Of a stretch of DNA of 64,000 nucleotides, positions 36,048 to 45,547 are shown in pieces. Made by a program: the position numbers and the translations under genes. This DNA is from CAUZIB01 sp963663925 (GTDB lineage: Bacteria; Acidobacteriota; Vicinamibacteria; Vicinamibacterales; UBA8438): assembly GCA_965237405.1 (NCBI GenBank), contig OZ250139.1, positions 2,480,001-2,544,000 on the forward strand, given 5' to 3'. The notes under the pieces were generated by a model. The model did no database searches. It saw nothing but the letters and a program-made list of their open reading frames with translations, and was not told the DNA's origin. How positions within the stretch are numbered: position 1 is the stretch's first letter; each line of letters starts with the position of its first letter.

Positions 36048-36755
36048 ATGAACAAGATCTACCCAAGCGCCGCGACCGCCCTCGAGGGTCTGCTGCATGA
36101 CGACATGACACTGATGGTCGGCGGGTTCGGGTTGTGCGGGGTCCCCTACGAGCTTGTGACAGCGTTGCGAAATTCGAACGTGACCGGCTTGATCTGCATC
36201 AGTAACAACGCGGGCGTCGACGGCGCCGGACTGGGCTTGTTACTGGAAAGCCGCCAGATCAAGAAAATGATCGCGAGTTACGTCGGCGAGAATAAACTCT
36301 TTGAGCGGCAGTTTCTCGACGGCATCATCGAGGTCGAGCTCAATCCGCAAGGGACGATGGCCGAGCGACTTCGAGCCGGTGGCTCTGGCATCGCTGCGTT
36401 CTACACGCCGACCGGTTACGGAACTCCGCTGGCCGAGGGAAAGGACACGCGGGAATTTGACGGCCGGTGGCACGTCCTAGAAACGGCCCTCAAGGCCGAC
36501 GTCTCGCTTGTGAAAGCGTGGAAGGCCGACCCTCAAGGCAACCTGGTGTACCGGATGACGTCACGTAACTTCAACCCGCCGATGGCCGAAGCTGGACGGG
36601 TCACGGTCGCTGAAGTCGAGGAAGTGGTGCCTGTGGGTACGATCGATCCGCACATGGTGCACACACCTGGCATCTACGTTGATCGAGTTGTGGCCTACGA
36701 AGACCCCCAGAAGCCGATTGAGAGACGGGTGACACGAAACGTTGGAAATAACTAG
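36048..36755 (+). CDS. scoA: 3-oxoacid CoA-transferase subunit A
   Basis: 235 residues with the subunit A signature MVGGFGLCGVPYELV, ICISNNAGVDGAGLGLLL and LNPQGTMAERLRAGGSGI, then TPTGYGTPLAEGK. Together with subunit B it moves CoA between succinyl-CoA and acetoacetate or related 3-oxo acids, feeding ketone-body or branched-chain degradation. It starts directly after the HIBADH-like stop, consistent with a valine or branched-chain breakdown operon. The stop is followed immediately by the ATG of scoB. Confidence 0.93.
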   Translation: MNKIYPSAATALEGLLHDDMTLMVGGFGLCGVPYELVTALRNSNVTGLICISNNAGVDGAGLGLLLESRQIKKMIASYVGENKLFERQFLDGIIEVELNPQGTMAERLRAGGSGIAAFYTPTGYGTPLAEGKDTREFDGRWHVLETALKADVSLVKAWKADPQGNLVYRMTSRNFNPPMAEAGRVTVAEVEEVVPVGTIDPHMVHTPGIYVDRVVAYEDPQKPIERRVTRNVGNN

Positions 36756-37412
36756 ATGGCATTAACACGCGAGCAAATTGCCAGGCGCGCCGCTCTGGAG
36801 ATCAAAGATGGTTTCTACGTTAACCTCGGGATCGGCATCCCGACGCTGTGCGCAAATTTTCTTCCCAACGACATCGACGTCATGCTTCAGAGCGAGAACG
36901 GACTTCTTGGGATCGGACCATATCCCACTGAGGCCGAGGTCGATGCTGATCTGATCAACGCCGGCAAGGAAACGGTGACGACCGTTCCCGGTGCGAGTTT
37001 CTTCAGCAGCGCGCAGAGTTTTGCCATGATCCGAGGCGGCCATATCGATCTCGCCATTCTGGGCGCGATGCAGGTGTCGAGAAACGGCGATCTCGCGAAC
37101 TGGATGATTCCTGGTTCCGTGGTGAAGGGACCCGGTGGCGCGATGGACCTAGTCACTGGTGCCAAAGAGGTGCTCATCGTTATGGACCATCTTTCAAAGA
37201 AGGGCGACCAGAAGATTTTGGAGGAGTGCACCCTTCCGCTGACCGGAAAGGGCGTCGTCAACATGATCATCACATCGCTAGCGGTTATCAAGATCGCATC
37301 AGACGGTGTGCACCTCCTTGAACGAGCTCCTGGCGTCTCAGTGGATGAGATTCGCGCCGCGACGGGAACGGAGCTACACGTCGAGGAAACAGTCCCAGAG
37401 ATTCAGGTCTAA
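36756..37412 (+). CDS. scoB: 3-oxoacid CoA-transferase subunit B
   Basis: 218 residues. The catalytic glutamate is in QSENGLLGIGPYP, and GFYVNLGIGIPTLCANFLP is the subunit B signature. HIDLAILGAMQVSRNGDLANW and GPGGAMDLVTGAKEVLIVMDH follow as expected. The glutamate forms the enzyme-CoA thioester. Paired without a gap with scoA. Confidence 0.94.
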   Translation: MALTREQIARRAALEIKDGFYVNLGIGIPTLCANFLPNDIDVMLQSENGLLGIGPYPTEAEVDADLINAGKETVTTVPGASFFSSAQSFAMIRGGHIDLAILGAMQVSRNGDLANWMIPGSVVKGPGGAMDLVTGAKEVLIVMDHLSKKGDQKILEECTLPLTGKGVVNMIITSLAVIKIASDGVHLLERAPGVSVDEIRAATGTELHVEETVPEIQV

Positions 37413-37458
37413 CTTCACTGCGAATAGCAACACCGCTTCACTGTTTAACTCTCCAGGA

Positions 37459-39579
37459 CTAGAAGTACCAACTGAACGACAGGTACCCTGTAGTCCCTGT
37501 CAGGCCGTACTCCGACGGCAACGGTGTTTCGAGAGTGCGACGACTGTCACCGACCGCAAAGTACAGGCCACCCATAATGGCCGCCTCGTCGCTCACCGAG
37601 TACGACACCCCCGGCGACCAAAGTGCACTCTGGTCGTTAAGATTCGTGAGCCACAAACCAGATAGCCCCCATAATGGATGTAGCTGGTAGGTGGCCTGAA
37701 CGACCGTCTCGTCCCGCCCAAGCACCTGCATCTCACCCCGTAAAAATGGATCAGACTGCACAAGCGCGAGGTAGTCGTCGGGATCTGCGGCGCCAAAACC
37801 GTCGCGTTGGTATTCAACGAGCAGAAAGAGATCGCGACCGCCGACTTGAAACAATCGGTCGGTGCCAATGGTGCTTCGAACGACCAAATTATCGTCGACC
37901 ATTCGAAAGGAGGCTTCTCCGCGAACCGCCCACGCCCCAAATGCCCCAGCGGTGCCAACGGCCGCTGCGGTGTCACCGTATAGCGATCCTGCCCATCCCG
38001 ATACCTCCCAACCAGCAACCGTGAACAGGCCCCGTGCAAGAGCAGTCAGCTCCTCCCCAACGACCGTTTTGGTCGGCCTAACAACGATCTCAACCGCGCT
38101 TAGCGGGCTGGGACTTAACCGCAATCTGGCGACATCAACGCCGGCGCGAAACTGTCGAAAGGCATCGGCTGGGCTGAACGGTAAGAACGGGTCGGCTGGA
38201 GTGAGAAAAAGCGTGGTCCCCCATGAGACGGCCTGACGGCCAGCTGACACTTCAACTGCCGGCATGGGACTCCACCCCACATACAATCGGTCGAATCGAT
38301 GCCGCCATGTGACGTGCGTCTCATCGACTGTCCCCCACTGCAGTGGCATCCACTCGCCACCTCCCGGCATGGCGGTGAGATTCAAACCAGCCCCGCCACC
38401 GAAGCGTCGCCATGTCAAGCCATGCTCATAGGCGACCCCAACAAAGATGGGGCCAAGGGTCGGCTCAGTGCTTAACCGGAATCGGCTGAAGTCGGCAACG
38501 CTACTGTCGGCGAATGCCGTCGACCCGGTGTAGAGCGGTACGGTTTGGATGTATCCGGTCAAGGAGACGTTATCAATGCGCTTGCTAGGCGGAGCAGCGG
38601 AAAATTCGGATCGGCCTACTGCCTCATTTCCTTCGGTTCGTCTGTTTGCCGGCTCGGTAGAAATGGTTCGTTGAGGTCCTGCTGTGGGCGTCCGTTGTCG
38701 GGCGAGGCCTTGCGCTTCAGCGAGTTGACGTTCACTCATTACGGCCTGTACCTGGTTACGGCCCTCGATCGCAACTGTGCGGTCGTCATCCGATAAACGG
38801 GCAGCCGCGATGTTGAACCAGAAATGGGCACTGACGAAATCTTGCGGCACTCCCTGCCCAACAAAGAACGCTCGGGCTAGTGGCACGAAACTTGGCCCAT
38901 AGCCTTGATTGGCAGCTCGTTGAAACCACTGGGCAGCCTCAAAACTATCCTGGTCAACCACGTCGCCGGCGGTATACATCAACCCGAGCATGAACTGGGC
39001 CTCGATCTCCCCTTGTTCCGCTCGGCCGCGTAGAGCCACAGCGTCTTCTTGTGTCGAATTGGCTGGCCTATCTGTCGAGCCTGTCGTAGCGACAACGGGA
39101 GGCACCTGGTCCGATGCGTCATCTAATAGCCCGAATGGTGCTTCTTGCATCAATTCGCTAACAAGCTGGTCCTGTAGTTCAAAAAGATCATCAATCTCTC
39201 CATCGATTCTCTTTGTGTCCAGGATTCTCGAACTGGCGACGTCTATTACGCGTGCCGTGATACGAATCTGTCCGTCAATTTTCTGGTAGCCACCGTCGAT
39301 CAACCACCGTGCGCCGAGGCGACGTGCTTCATTAACGGCATCGGCTGTTTCGACGGCAGAACTCGAATCGTCAGCCATAACGACGGATACTTCATCGGCT
39401 TGCCCTAAAGCGGTCCTCAAAGTTTCAGCGATACCGTCGCCAATCCAATCGTCCTCAGGTTGTTGAGTGATGTTACGAAACGGAAAGATAATCAATGATG
39501 ATTGTGCGCAAACGGAGTCGGTACTGACGATGATCAGTGCCAACGCAACCGGAATGGCTCGCAGCACATCCTGCATCAA
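37459..39579 (-). CDS. TolB-like / Sel1-repeat / outer-membrane beta-barrel fusion
   Basis: 706 residues with three parts. After a signal peptide (VALALIIVSTDSVCAQ), residues of about 25 to 150 look like the TolB-N/FlgO-type domain of secreted or adenylate-cyclase-associated proteins (IIFPFRNITQQPEDDWIGDGIAETLRTAL). Then come two Sel1-like repeats (AQFMLGLMYTAGDVVDQD, FVPLARAFFVGQGVPQD). From about residue 330 the sequence is beta-rich with alternating residues and ends in GYLSFSWYF, an outer-membrane barrel ending. The combination is unusual. It is the last gene of the Lol-like module, overlapping the ATPase gene by 4 bp, so it is probably the outer-membrane partner of that exporter. Confidence 0.65.
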   Translation of the reverse strand: MMQDVLRAIPVALALIIVSTDSVCAQSSLIIFPFRNITQQPEDDWIGDGIAETLRTALGQADEVSVVMADDSSSAVETADAVNEARRLGARWLIDGGYQKIDGQIRITARVIDVASSRILDTKRIDGEIDDLFELQDQLVSELMQEAPFGLLDDASDQVPPVVATTGSTDRPANSTQEDAVALRGRAEQGEIEAQFMLGLMYTAGDVVDQDSFEAAQWFQRAANQGYGPSFVPLARAFFVGQGVPQDFVSAHFWFNIAAARLSDDDRTVAIEGRNQVQAVMSERQLAEAQGLARQRTPTAGPQRTISTEPANRRTEGNEAVGRSEFSAAPPSKRIDNVSLTGYIQTVPLYTGSTAFADSSVADFSRFRLSTEPTLGPIFVGVAYEHGLTWRRFGGGAGLNLTAMPGGGEWMPLQWGTVDETHVTWRHRFDRLYVGWSPMPAVEVSAGRQAVSWGTTLFLTPADPFLPFSPADAFRQFRAGVDVARLRLSPSPLSAVEIVVRPTKTVVGEELTALARGLFTVAGWEVSGWAGSLYGDTAAAVGTAGAFGAWAVRGEASFRMVDDNLVVRSTIGTDRLFQVGGRDLFLLVEYQRDGFGAADPDDYLALVQSDPFLRGEMQVLGRDETVVQATYQLHPLWGLSGLWLTNLNDQSALWSPGVSYSVSDEAAIMGGLYFAVGDSRRTLETPLPSEYGLTGTTGYLSFSWYF

Positions 39580-40277
39580 GACCGGGTCACGTCCGAATCA
39601 ATAGCACCATCAACCATGCGAACGAGCCGACGCGACCACTCCATCACCTGTTCGTCGTGCGTCGCGAACACGAAGGTCACACCGAGCTCCTGGTTGAGCT
39701 CTAGCATAACGTCGAGCAAAGCCTCGCTGGACGCGGTGTCGAGATTCGCCGTTGGTTCGTCGGCCAGTACCAGGGCCGGCCGGCTGGCAACCGCTCGGAT
39801 CACCGCCACCCGCTGCTGTTGTCCTCCGGACAGTTTGCCAGGACGTCGATCTTCGAGTCCGGCCATCCCGGTCCGCTCGAACAGCTCGCGTATGCGCTCG
39901 TGGCGCTGGCTGCTCCCAACACCTTGAAGTAACATCGGAAATTCTGCGTTCTCCATCGCAGTCAGCACCGGTAACAGGTTGTAGGCCTGAAAAACGAAAC
40001 CGACCTCATTAAGCCGGAGTCGCGCGAGCTCCTGATTCGACATCTCACTCACCTCCCGACCAGCCACCCAGGCCCGCCCCCGCGTTGGACGCGTCAAGCC
40101 GCCGATGACGTTGAGCAGAGTCGTTTTCCCAGAACCCGATGGCCCGGCGAGTGCCGTGAACTCACCGCGTTCGATCGTCAGGCTAACGTCACGAACTGCT
40201 ACGATCTCCTCCGCTTCCTGCTGAAAGATCTTCCAGATCCCGTTGGTACGAACAGCCGCTCGATCGGTATCAGTCAT
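39576..40277 (-). CDS. ABC transporter ATPase, LolD/MacB type
   Basis: 233 residues: Walker A LAGPSGSGKTTLLNVIGGL, Q-loop FVFQAYNLLPVLTAMEN, signature LSGGQQQRVAVIRA and Walker B VLADEPTANLD. The short Q-loop sequence and the ELNQELGVTFVFATHDEQV end are typical of ATPases working with FtsX-type permeases (LolD, MacB). It overlaps the upstream permease by 4 bp and the downstream barrel gene by 4 bp. It powers extraction of lipoproteins or other envelope substrates from the inner membrane rather than transport across it. Confidence 0.9.
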   Translation of the reverse strand: MTDTDRAAVRTNGIWKIFQQEAEEIVAVRDVSLTIERGEFTALAGPSGSGKTTLLNVIGGLTRPTRGRAWVAGREVSEMSNQELARLRLNEVGFVFQAYNLLPVLTAMENAEFPMLLQGVGSSQRHERIRELFERTGMAGLEDRRPGKLSGGQQQRVAVIRAVASRPALVLADEPTANLDTASSEALLDVMLELNQELGVTFVFATHDEQVMEWSRRLVRMVDGAIDSDVTRS

Positions 40278-41581
40278 CGCTCGAACTTCATGGCTTCGGC
40301 GGTGTCAATAGTTGCCGCCCGACGAGCTGGGTATATGGACGCAACCACGCCCACAAATAGGATGAATACCAGAATCTGTATGAATCGTGACACGCGAAAA
40401 AGCGGCACAATCACCGGATCGATGACCACCCCAGAAAAGGTCATGTCTTCGCCTATGAGCGCAGAGAAATCGAGACCATCTTCAAAAAAGTACCAAGTCG
40501 TGAGTAAGCCAAGGCTCACGCCGATCAAACCACTAATGGCCGTCAGGGTGAGACCCTCCACCAATACAATCGCTCCGGTCTGCCCCGGTGTCAGTCCGAG
40601 CGCCTGCAACACGCCGAACTCACGATGGCGATGGAGCACCGACATCAACACCGTGTTCACGATACCGAATGCGATGATCGTAAAAAGGATGGCATACAGC
40701 AGATAGTTCCCAAAATTATCGATGGCGACGGCCGCGTAGAGAGCCGGGTTCGACTCGCGCCACCCCATGACCGCCGCATCACCGCACGCGATCGGTTCGG
40801 TAAGGACTCGCTCCAAGTATGTGGTAACAGCCGCGACCGTTGCACTGTCAGCCAGTACCACACCAACGTTGGTAACGTCACGATCGGACCCGAGCCAGTC
40901 ACCGCCCGTCTGAAGCGGGATGTGGATTACAGACTGGTCTGCCGCCGGTATGCCGCTCCGGAAAATACCGACGACGCGGAATAATTGTCCGGAAATGTCC
41001 TGTGCGGTGTCCTGTGCCTGTACGACGAAGCGTGAACCCAGTCGCAGGTCGAGGCTCTGAACGAGTCCGAGACCAACGTAGGCGGCTAGTCGATCGTCGG
41101 GCTCAAGATACCGTCCCTCGACTACTTGGTCATCGAGCATGCTAAACGCGGCCTCAGCGATGGGGTCAACCGCAATGACCTGCGCAGGTCGCGCGCCGGC
41201 GTGGGAACTCGCCAGGCCGTTAATCGTGAGTCGGGCGGACACAGCAACAACCTGAGCTGCAATTTCCGGTGACTTGAGTGCCTGCTCGGTCTTGCTTCGC
41301 ACATCCGTAGGAAGTCGGTCTTCGATCTTCCTGCTCACTCGAAACTCGGGCCGTTCAACCGTGATATGCCCCCCGCTCATCCGCACCCCTGAATCGATCC
41401 ACGTTTCGTGCGTCCCGTCACCCAGGCTAAACGAAAACAGCAGTAGCCACCCACCGATGATCATCGCGGAGGCGGTCAGAATGCTACGCCGCAGCTGGCG
41501 ACGTAAGTTACGCAGCGCCAGTACGAGAATGACGGCCAGGTGCATCGACTGTGACCGTGGCCGCATGGGCGTCTCCTCCAT
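40274..41581 (-). CDS. FtsX-like ABC permease (LolC/E or MacB type), second
   Basis: 435 residues: one N-terminal transmembrane helix (ASAMIIGGWLLLFSFSLG), a periplasmic MacB_PCD-type domain of about 200 residues, then three C-terminal helices (YLLYAILFTIIAFGIVNTVLMSVL, LTLTAISGLIGVSLGLLTTWYFF, FIQILVFILFVGVVASIYPARRA). The HREFGVLQALGLTPGQ loop is the coupling motif. It starts right after the stop of the other permease (TAGATG) and probably pairs with it as a heterodimer. The first start codon is used; ATG at codon 14 is possible. Confidence 0.88.
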   Translation of the reverse strand: MEETPMRPRSQSMHLAVILVLALRNLRRQLRRSILTASAMIIGGWLLLFSFSLGDGTHETWIDSGVRMSGGHITVERPEFRVSRKIEDRLPTDVRSKTEQALKSPEIAAQVVAVSARLTINGLASSHAGARPAQVIAVDPIAEAAFSMLDDQVVEGRYLEPDDRLAAYVGLGLVQSLDLRLGSRFVVQAQDTAQDISGQLFRVVGIFRSGIPAADQSVIHIPLQTGGDWLGSDRDVTNVGVVLADSATVAAVTTYLERVLTEPIACGDAAVMGWRESNPALYAAVAIDNFGNYLLYAILFTIIAFGIVNTVLMSVLHRHREFGVLQALGLTPGQTGAIVLVEGLTLTAISGLIGVSLGLLTTWYFFEDGLDFSALIGEDMTFSGVVIDPVIVPLFRVSRFIQILVFILFVGVVASIYPARRAATIDTAEAMKFER

Positions 41582-42844
41582 CTACAGTCCTGAGAGGGTA
41601 TCGGCCGGTAGGGTGCGACCTGCCCGCATGGCAGGATAGAGCGACGCTAAGAGTGCGGTCACGATCAGCGCAGCCGCACAGGTGCACCAATACGGGACGT
41701 CGTACTCCACCCGCAGACTCGGTGACAGTAACGCTCCCATCAACGTCACGTCGCTTTCGAGGAACATGCTCAAGTCAGGCGGCGCGTTGTGAAACCACAC
41801 CATTAGCGGGAACGTCACCACGGCGCCAAGAACGAGACTGACCACACCGACCGCGAGCCCTTCAGACAACACAACTGCCCATACCGAACGAGGAGTCGCG
41901 CCGAGTGCCAACATGACGGCGAACTCCCGCCGACGTTCGAAGGTGGCCATCAGCATCGAATTCGCCACCCCGAAGATCGCGATGCCGAAGACAATCAATA
42001 TAATGACGAAATACATGCTGTCAGCCAGCGCCACATAGTCCACCATCACCGGATTGAGTACGGTCCACGGAACAACCTCGATCGCGGAGTCGACGGACGG
42101 CAGGATGTCGGCAAGACGAGCCGCAGTTGCCTCGGCAACCATGGGGTCGGCGGTGGCTACTGCGATTTCATGAACCCGGTTCGGCGAAAGGACCACAAGT
42201 GTCTGGAGATCGCCGACCGGCATTACGACAAACGTGGCGTCCAGCTCAGTTAACCCGGACCGAAAGATCCCCACAAGCGTATAGAGGTCGTTCGCCATCG
42301 ACCCGTCCGCCCCAGACGCTACAACCACGAGCTCATCGCCGACACTTGTCGAGAGTTGCCGCGCCATCTCCTCGCCAACGAGGAGTTCATTCTGGCCCGT
42401 GACGGGTAACCGTCCATCGACGAGCTGGTCGAGAAACCGAGTTAACGCCAGCTCCCGCACTGGGTCGATCCCCATGAACATACCTGCCGACGTTGCCTCA
42501 CCCGAGCTGACTAAACCTCCCGCGTAGACACGCGGAGCCGCCGCCACGACAGACACGTCCCCATCGATCACGCGTAGCAGTGCCTCGACGTCAGTCCCCT
42601 CTCGACCACCGATAGTGTCATAGAGACTCCGCTCGGGCCGAAACTCCACATCGTGGATCTCAATCTGCCCGTTGACCAGTGAGGTCGCACTCTCCACCAT
42701 CTCGGCCATCAGGCTTTCGGACCAGCCAACAACGAACACATTGGCACCAAAACCAATGGCCAGTCCGATGGCAGTGAGCCCGGTCCGTTTCCGATTTCGA
42801 CCGAGATTCCGCCAGCCAATACGCAGCCAGGGTGACTCACTCAT
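41582..42844 (-). CDS. FtsX-like ABC permease (LolC/E or MacB type), first
   Basis: 420 residues with the same layout as its neighbour: N-terminal helix (RTGLTAIGLAIGFGANVFVVG), periplasmic domain, and three helices at the C-terminus (FVIILIVFGIAIFGVANSMLMATF, VVSLVLGAVVTFPLMVWFH, CTCAAALIVTALLASLYPAMRA), with the RRREFAVMLALGATPRS coupling loop. Together with the second permease and the ATPase it forms a LolCDE-like complex. It overlaps the LolA-like gene by 4 bp. Confidence 0.88.
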   Translation of the reverse strand: MSESPWLRIGWRNLGRNRKRTGLTAIGLAIGFGANVFVVGWSESLMAEMVESATSLVNGQIEIHDVEFRPERSLYDTIGGREGTDVEALLRVIDGDVSVVAAAPRVYAGGLVSSGEATSAGMFMGIDPVRELALTRFLDQLVDGRLPVTGQNELLVGEEMARQLSTSVGDELVVVASGADGSMANDLYTLVGIFRSGLTELDATFVVMPVGDLQTLVVLSPNRVHEIAVATADPMVAEATAARLADILPSVDSAIEVVPWTVLNPVMVDYVALADSMYFVIILIVFGIAIFGVANSMLMATFERRREFAVMLALGATPRSVWAVVLSEGLAVGVVSLVLGAVVTFPLMVWFHNAPPDLSMFLESDVTLMGALLSPSLRVEYDVPYWCTCAAALIVTALLASLYPAMRAGRTLPADTLSGL

Positions 42845-43599
42845 CGTCGGCGCTGCAGTGTTCTGAGAGAGAAGAAAGACGGATCGAGGTCGATGTTGAA
42901 CTCGAGCTCTTCATAAAGCAGGGTGGTCCGTTCGCCTGGCTTGTCTGACGGGTACATGTGCATCACCGCGGGAACGAGACGACCGCCGAGCACCGCAAAC
43001 TCGCTGTACTCCATCGTGCGCGACAACTCGCCGTCCTCATCGTAGTACTTGGCCCAAAGCGGCATATCGTCCGCCTGTCGAACCTGGAACTCAATACTTC
43101 CCCAGACCACCGGCGCTTCGGGCTTTGGCGTCAAAAGGAGCTCCCACACGGCAACACCATCGCGTTCACCGTCGAACGCAATCTCGATGTCAAAATCCTC
43201 GATGAGTTGGCTTTCCTTTACGAGATCATCGTTCGTGAAGTGCGACCCCAACCACGACCCGCCCATCATCGAGGCCGGGAGCTTGATCGTGCGCTCCACC
43301 TTCGGAAGATAGTTCCAGATATTGCCGTCAGCCATCAGGGTGGCCGTGCCCGCCTCCTTCTGCGGCGCGCGAACGCGCACGAGCGAGTAGTCGGTCCCCA
43401 GCGACCACAGCTCCATCGTGATCTGCCGTTCCCAGTGCTCGGTCACAACCTCCATCGTCGCTACGCCGCGGCTCGACTCGCCGCGGAGGATCCGGTCGAC
43501 GCGGTCGATTATGTCGCGTGCATCCACCGGCTCCTGCGCTGGAGCGCTAGACACCCACGCGCAGAACAGCATTGCCACAGTCAGAGCGATCGCTCGCAT
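42841..43599 (-). CDS. Outer-membrane lipoprotein-sorting protein (LolA/LolB-fold)
   Basis: 252 residues from ATG 43599, chosen because a signal peptide follows (IALTVAMLFCAWVSSAPAQ); the longer frame adds an unrelated N-terminus. The body (IIDRVDRILRGESSRGVATMEVV, SLGTDYSLVRVRAPQKEAGTATL, DGNIWNYLPKVERTIKLPASMMGGSWLGSHF split across strands) is the LolA-like unclosed-barrel family annotated as outer-membrane lipoprotein-sorting protein. It probably carries a lipid or lipoprotein released by the adjacent FtsX permeases. It is the first gene of that module, 166 bp after the VWA gene. Confidence 0.85.
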   Translation of the reverse strand: MRAIALTVAMLFCAWVSSAPAQEPVDARDIIDRVDRILRGESSRGVATMEVVTEHWERQITMELWSLGTDYSLVRVRAPQKEAGTATLMADGNIWNYLPKVERTIKLPASMMGGSWLGSHFTNDDLVKESQLIEDFDIEIAFDGERDGVAVWELLLTPKPEAPVVWGSIEFQVRQADDMPLWAKYYDEDGELSRTMEYSEFAVLGGRLVPAVMHMYPSDKPGERTTLLYEELEFNIDLDPSFFSLRTLQRRR

Positions 43600-43765
43600 A
43601 GTATTTATTATCACCCATGAAACTGTTTCCGGGCTGCCGATGCCTATTACTGCTCGTACGGTTCGAATAGTACGCAGGTGAATCATCAGACAGACGATGC
43701 CTGCCCTTTGAGCGGTGCTAAAACCCGCTTCGTAACCTAACTGGTCGAGTGGTTCGTGACCGATC

Positions 43766-44857
43766 TCAGTAGAACAGAACAGCAACGAAGAAGCTGATCA
43801 CCGCCAGGGCCAGTATCAGCTGCCAAACCTCCTGCTTGTCGTCGGAGGGAATAAGCTGAAACGTAATGCTGCGGTGCGAATCGACAGCGTTACGGAGAAA
43901 GGGCGCCGCGGAGATGCCGGGGCTGTCGATGATGAACGACCGCCCGCCCGAGCGCTGCTCTAGGAGCCTGAGGCCATCGGTATCCAACCGGGTCCGAATG
44001 CCTTCGAGGTCCGAGATGAGCGTCTCATCGTAGTCGAGCCCCTGCACGTAGTTCACGAGGACGTTGTCGAGGTCCGACCCGATCTGAGACCCCACACCTA
44101 CCGAATACACGATGAGGCCACGACGTCGGAACTCGGCCAGCGATTGGTCGAGCCGTGCGAGCTGCGCAGGGTCCCCCGCGAAATCGCCGTCGGTAAAGAG
44201 AATCACCAGACGGTCGGTACGACGTTCGGGCGCCCAGTCTTTTTTGCCAGCCTCGAATCGATCCTGGTTATCGAGCGACGAGTACATGTGCTCGAACGCG
44301 GCCGCAATGTCGCTATCCCATGGAAACGCGTCGCCCGAAAGACTTGTTGGAGCTGCAACACGCTCGACCTGGTCGATGAAACGTTCGGCATCCGACGACA
44401 GGTGGACCTTGCGAACGGCGGTCGTCCCAAAGACGAATAGCGCAGTGCGGTCGCCGGGTGTCAACATCTCCTGGGTGTAGAGGTTCATGACCTCGCGAAT
44501 CGCAACGTCGAGCCTCGACCGCGTACCAAGGTCCTGAACCCACATCGACGCCGACACGTCGATCGCCACCACAACATCGACGTCTCCCCGTTTGAAGCTC
44601 GAGGCTCCGTACACCCAGAAAGGTCGCGCGGCGGCGGTCGCCACGAGTGCAAGTGTAACGACGAGGAAAAGCCAGAATTTGATGCGGCCGATGAGCGGAT
44701 ACGATGACCCGTGTGTTCGCGCCGGCCGAAGTATCAGCCGAACGACCAAAACGCCAATGCCGAAGAGGAACAGCACTGCCGCAATGGGCCCGACCATCAG
44801 ATATTCGGGGTTGGCGAACTCGACGCTGTCCTCGAAAAACCCGAACAGATTAACCAT
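43766..44857 (-). CDS. VWA-domain membrane protein (BatA/BatB-like), second
   Basis: 363 residues. Two helices at the start (YLMVGPIAAVLFLFGIGVLVV, IKFWLFLVVTLALVATAAA) and one at the end (VWQLILALAVISFFVAVLFY) bracket a von Willebrand A domain with a complete MIDAS: DVSASMW (DxSxS), a threonine region GDRTALFVFG and FTDGDF. This topology is that of Bat-type proteins that work with MoxR ATPases. It lies in the MoxR operon and is probably assembled or remodelled by it at the inner membrane. Confidence 0.88.
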   Translation of the reverse strand: MVNLFGFFEDSVEFANPEYLMVGPIAAVLFLFGIGVLVVRLILRPARTHGSSYPLIGRIKFWLFLVVTLALVATAAARPFWVYGASSFKRGDVDVVVAIDVSASMWVQDLGTRSRLDVAIREVMNLYTQEMLTPGDRTALFVFGTTAVRKVHLSSDAERFIDQVERVAAPTSLSGDAFPWDSDIAAAFEHMYSSLDNQDRFEAGKKDWAPERRTDRLVILFTDGDFAGDPAQLARLDQSLAEFRRRGLIVYSVGVGSQIGSDLDNVLVNYVQGLDYDETLISDLEGIRTRLDTDGLRLLEQRSGGRSFIIDSPGISAAPFLRNAVDSHRSITFQLIPSDDKQEVWQLILALAVISFFVAVLFY

Positions 44858-44871
44858 GGGCCGCAGTCGGC

Positions 44872-45537
44872 TTAACCCCGGCGACGGCGAACCGGTGTTC
44901 CCTCACCCTTCATCTGTTCGAGTTCGGGCGGATCGATTTCGCGCAGCGGCTCCAGCGCCCGGCGCGTCGCTTCGGCGTCGCTGGTGAGATCGTAATTCCA
45001 GGTGTAGTCAAAGTGACCCCCGGTGTCGGTTCGGACCGCACGCTCGTAGTCACCGTTCACGTCGTCGAGCACTTCTTCGACGATCGCCTGACGCAACCCC
45101 TCAGCCTCCGGTTCGTCCTCGGGGATCGCACGGTATCGCTGACGAGCAAGTTGGAACTTAGCGCTCCCTAATAAGTGAGAAGCACGCGGGTCATCAACCT
45201 TGTCGGCAAGGTCACGAACGACAGCCTCGTAGTCGCCGGTTAGGTAGTTATACGAGGCCTGCTGCAAGAACGCGTCGCGAAATAGGTACGCATCCGTAAC
45301 CCATGCGAGCCCCCATGCTCGGCTGCGCTCGTAAAACATCGTGATCTCAGATATATCGACCTCGGCCTGGGTGAAATCACCACGACGCACGCTGTCACTG
45401 AGGGTGTCGAGCTGACCATAGAACCTTGCCAGACTACGTGACGGCATCGCCACCGCGACGAGAAAGACCACCGCGAGCACGAAGCCGATCACAAACCTGA
45501 ACGAACTTTCTCGATTGACGAGATCTGTGACTCTCAT
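44872..45537 (-). CDS. Membrane-anchored helical protein of the MoxR-VWA operon
   Basis: 221 residues from ATG 45537; the upstream part of the longer frame overlaps the VWA gene and is dropped. One N-terminal helix (FRFVIGFVLAVVFLVAVAM) is followed by a helix-rich periplasmic part with TPR-like pairs (RRGDFTQAEVDISEITMFY, QASYNYLTGDYEAVVRDLA, SAKFQLARQRYRAI) and a basic tail. In other MoxR operons a TPR protein (BatC/E-like) has this place. Function beyond operon membership is unknown. Confidence 0.75.
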   Translation of the reverse strand: MRVTDLVNRESSFRFVIGFVLAVVFLVAVAMPSRSLARFYGQLDTLSDSVRRGDFTQAEVDISEITMFYERSRAWGLAWVTDAYLFRDAFLQQASYNYLTGDYEAVVRDLADKVDDPRASHLLGSAKFQLARQRYRAIPEDEPEAEGLRQAIVEEVLDDVNGDYERAVRTDTGGHFDYTWNYDLTSDAEATRRALEPLREIDPPELEQMKGEGTPVRRRRG

Positions 45538-45547
45538 ATCACGCTTC

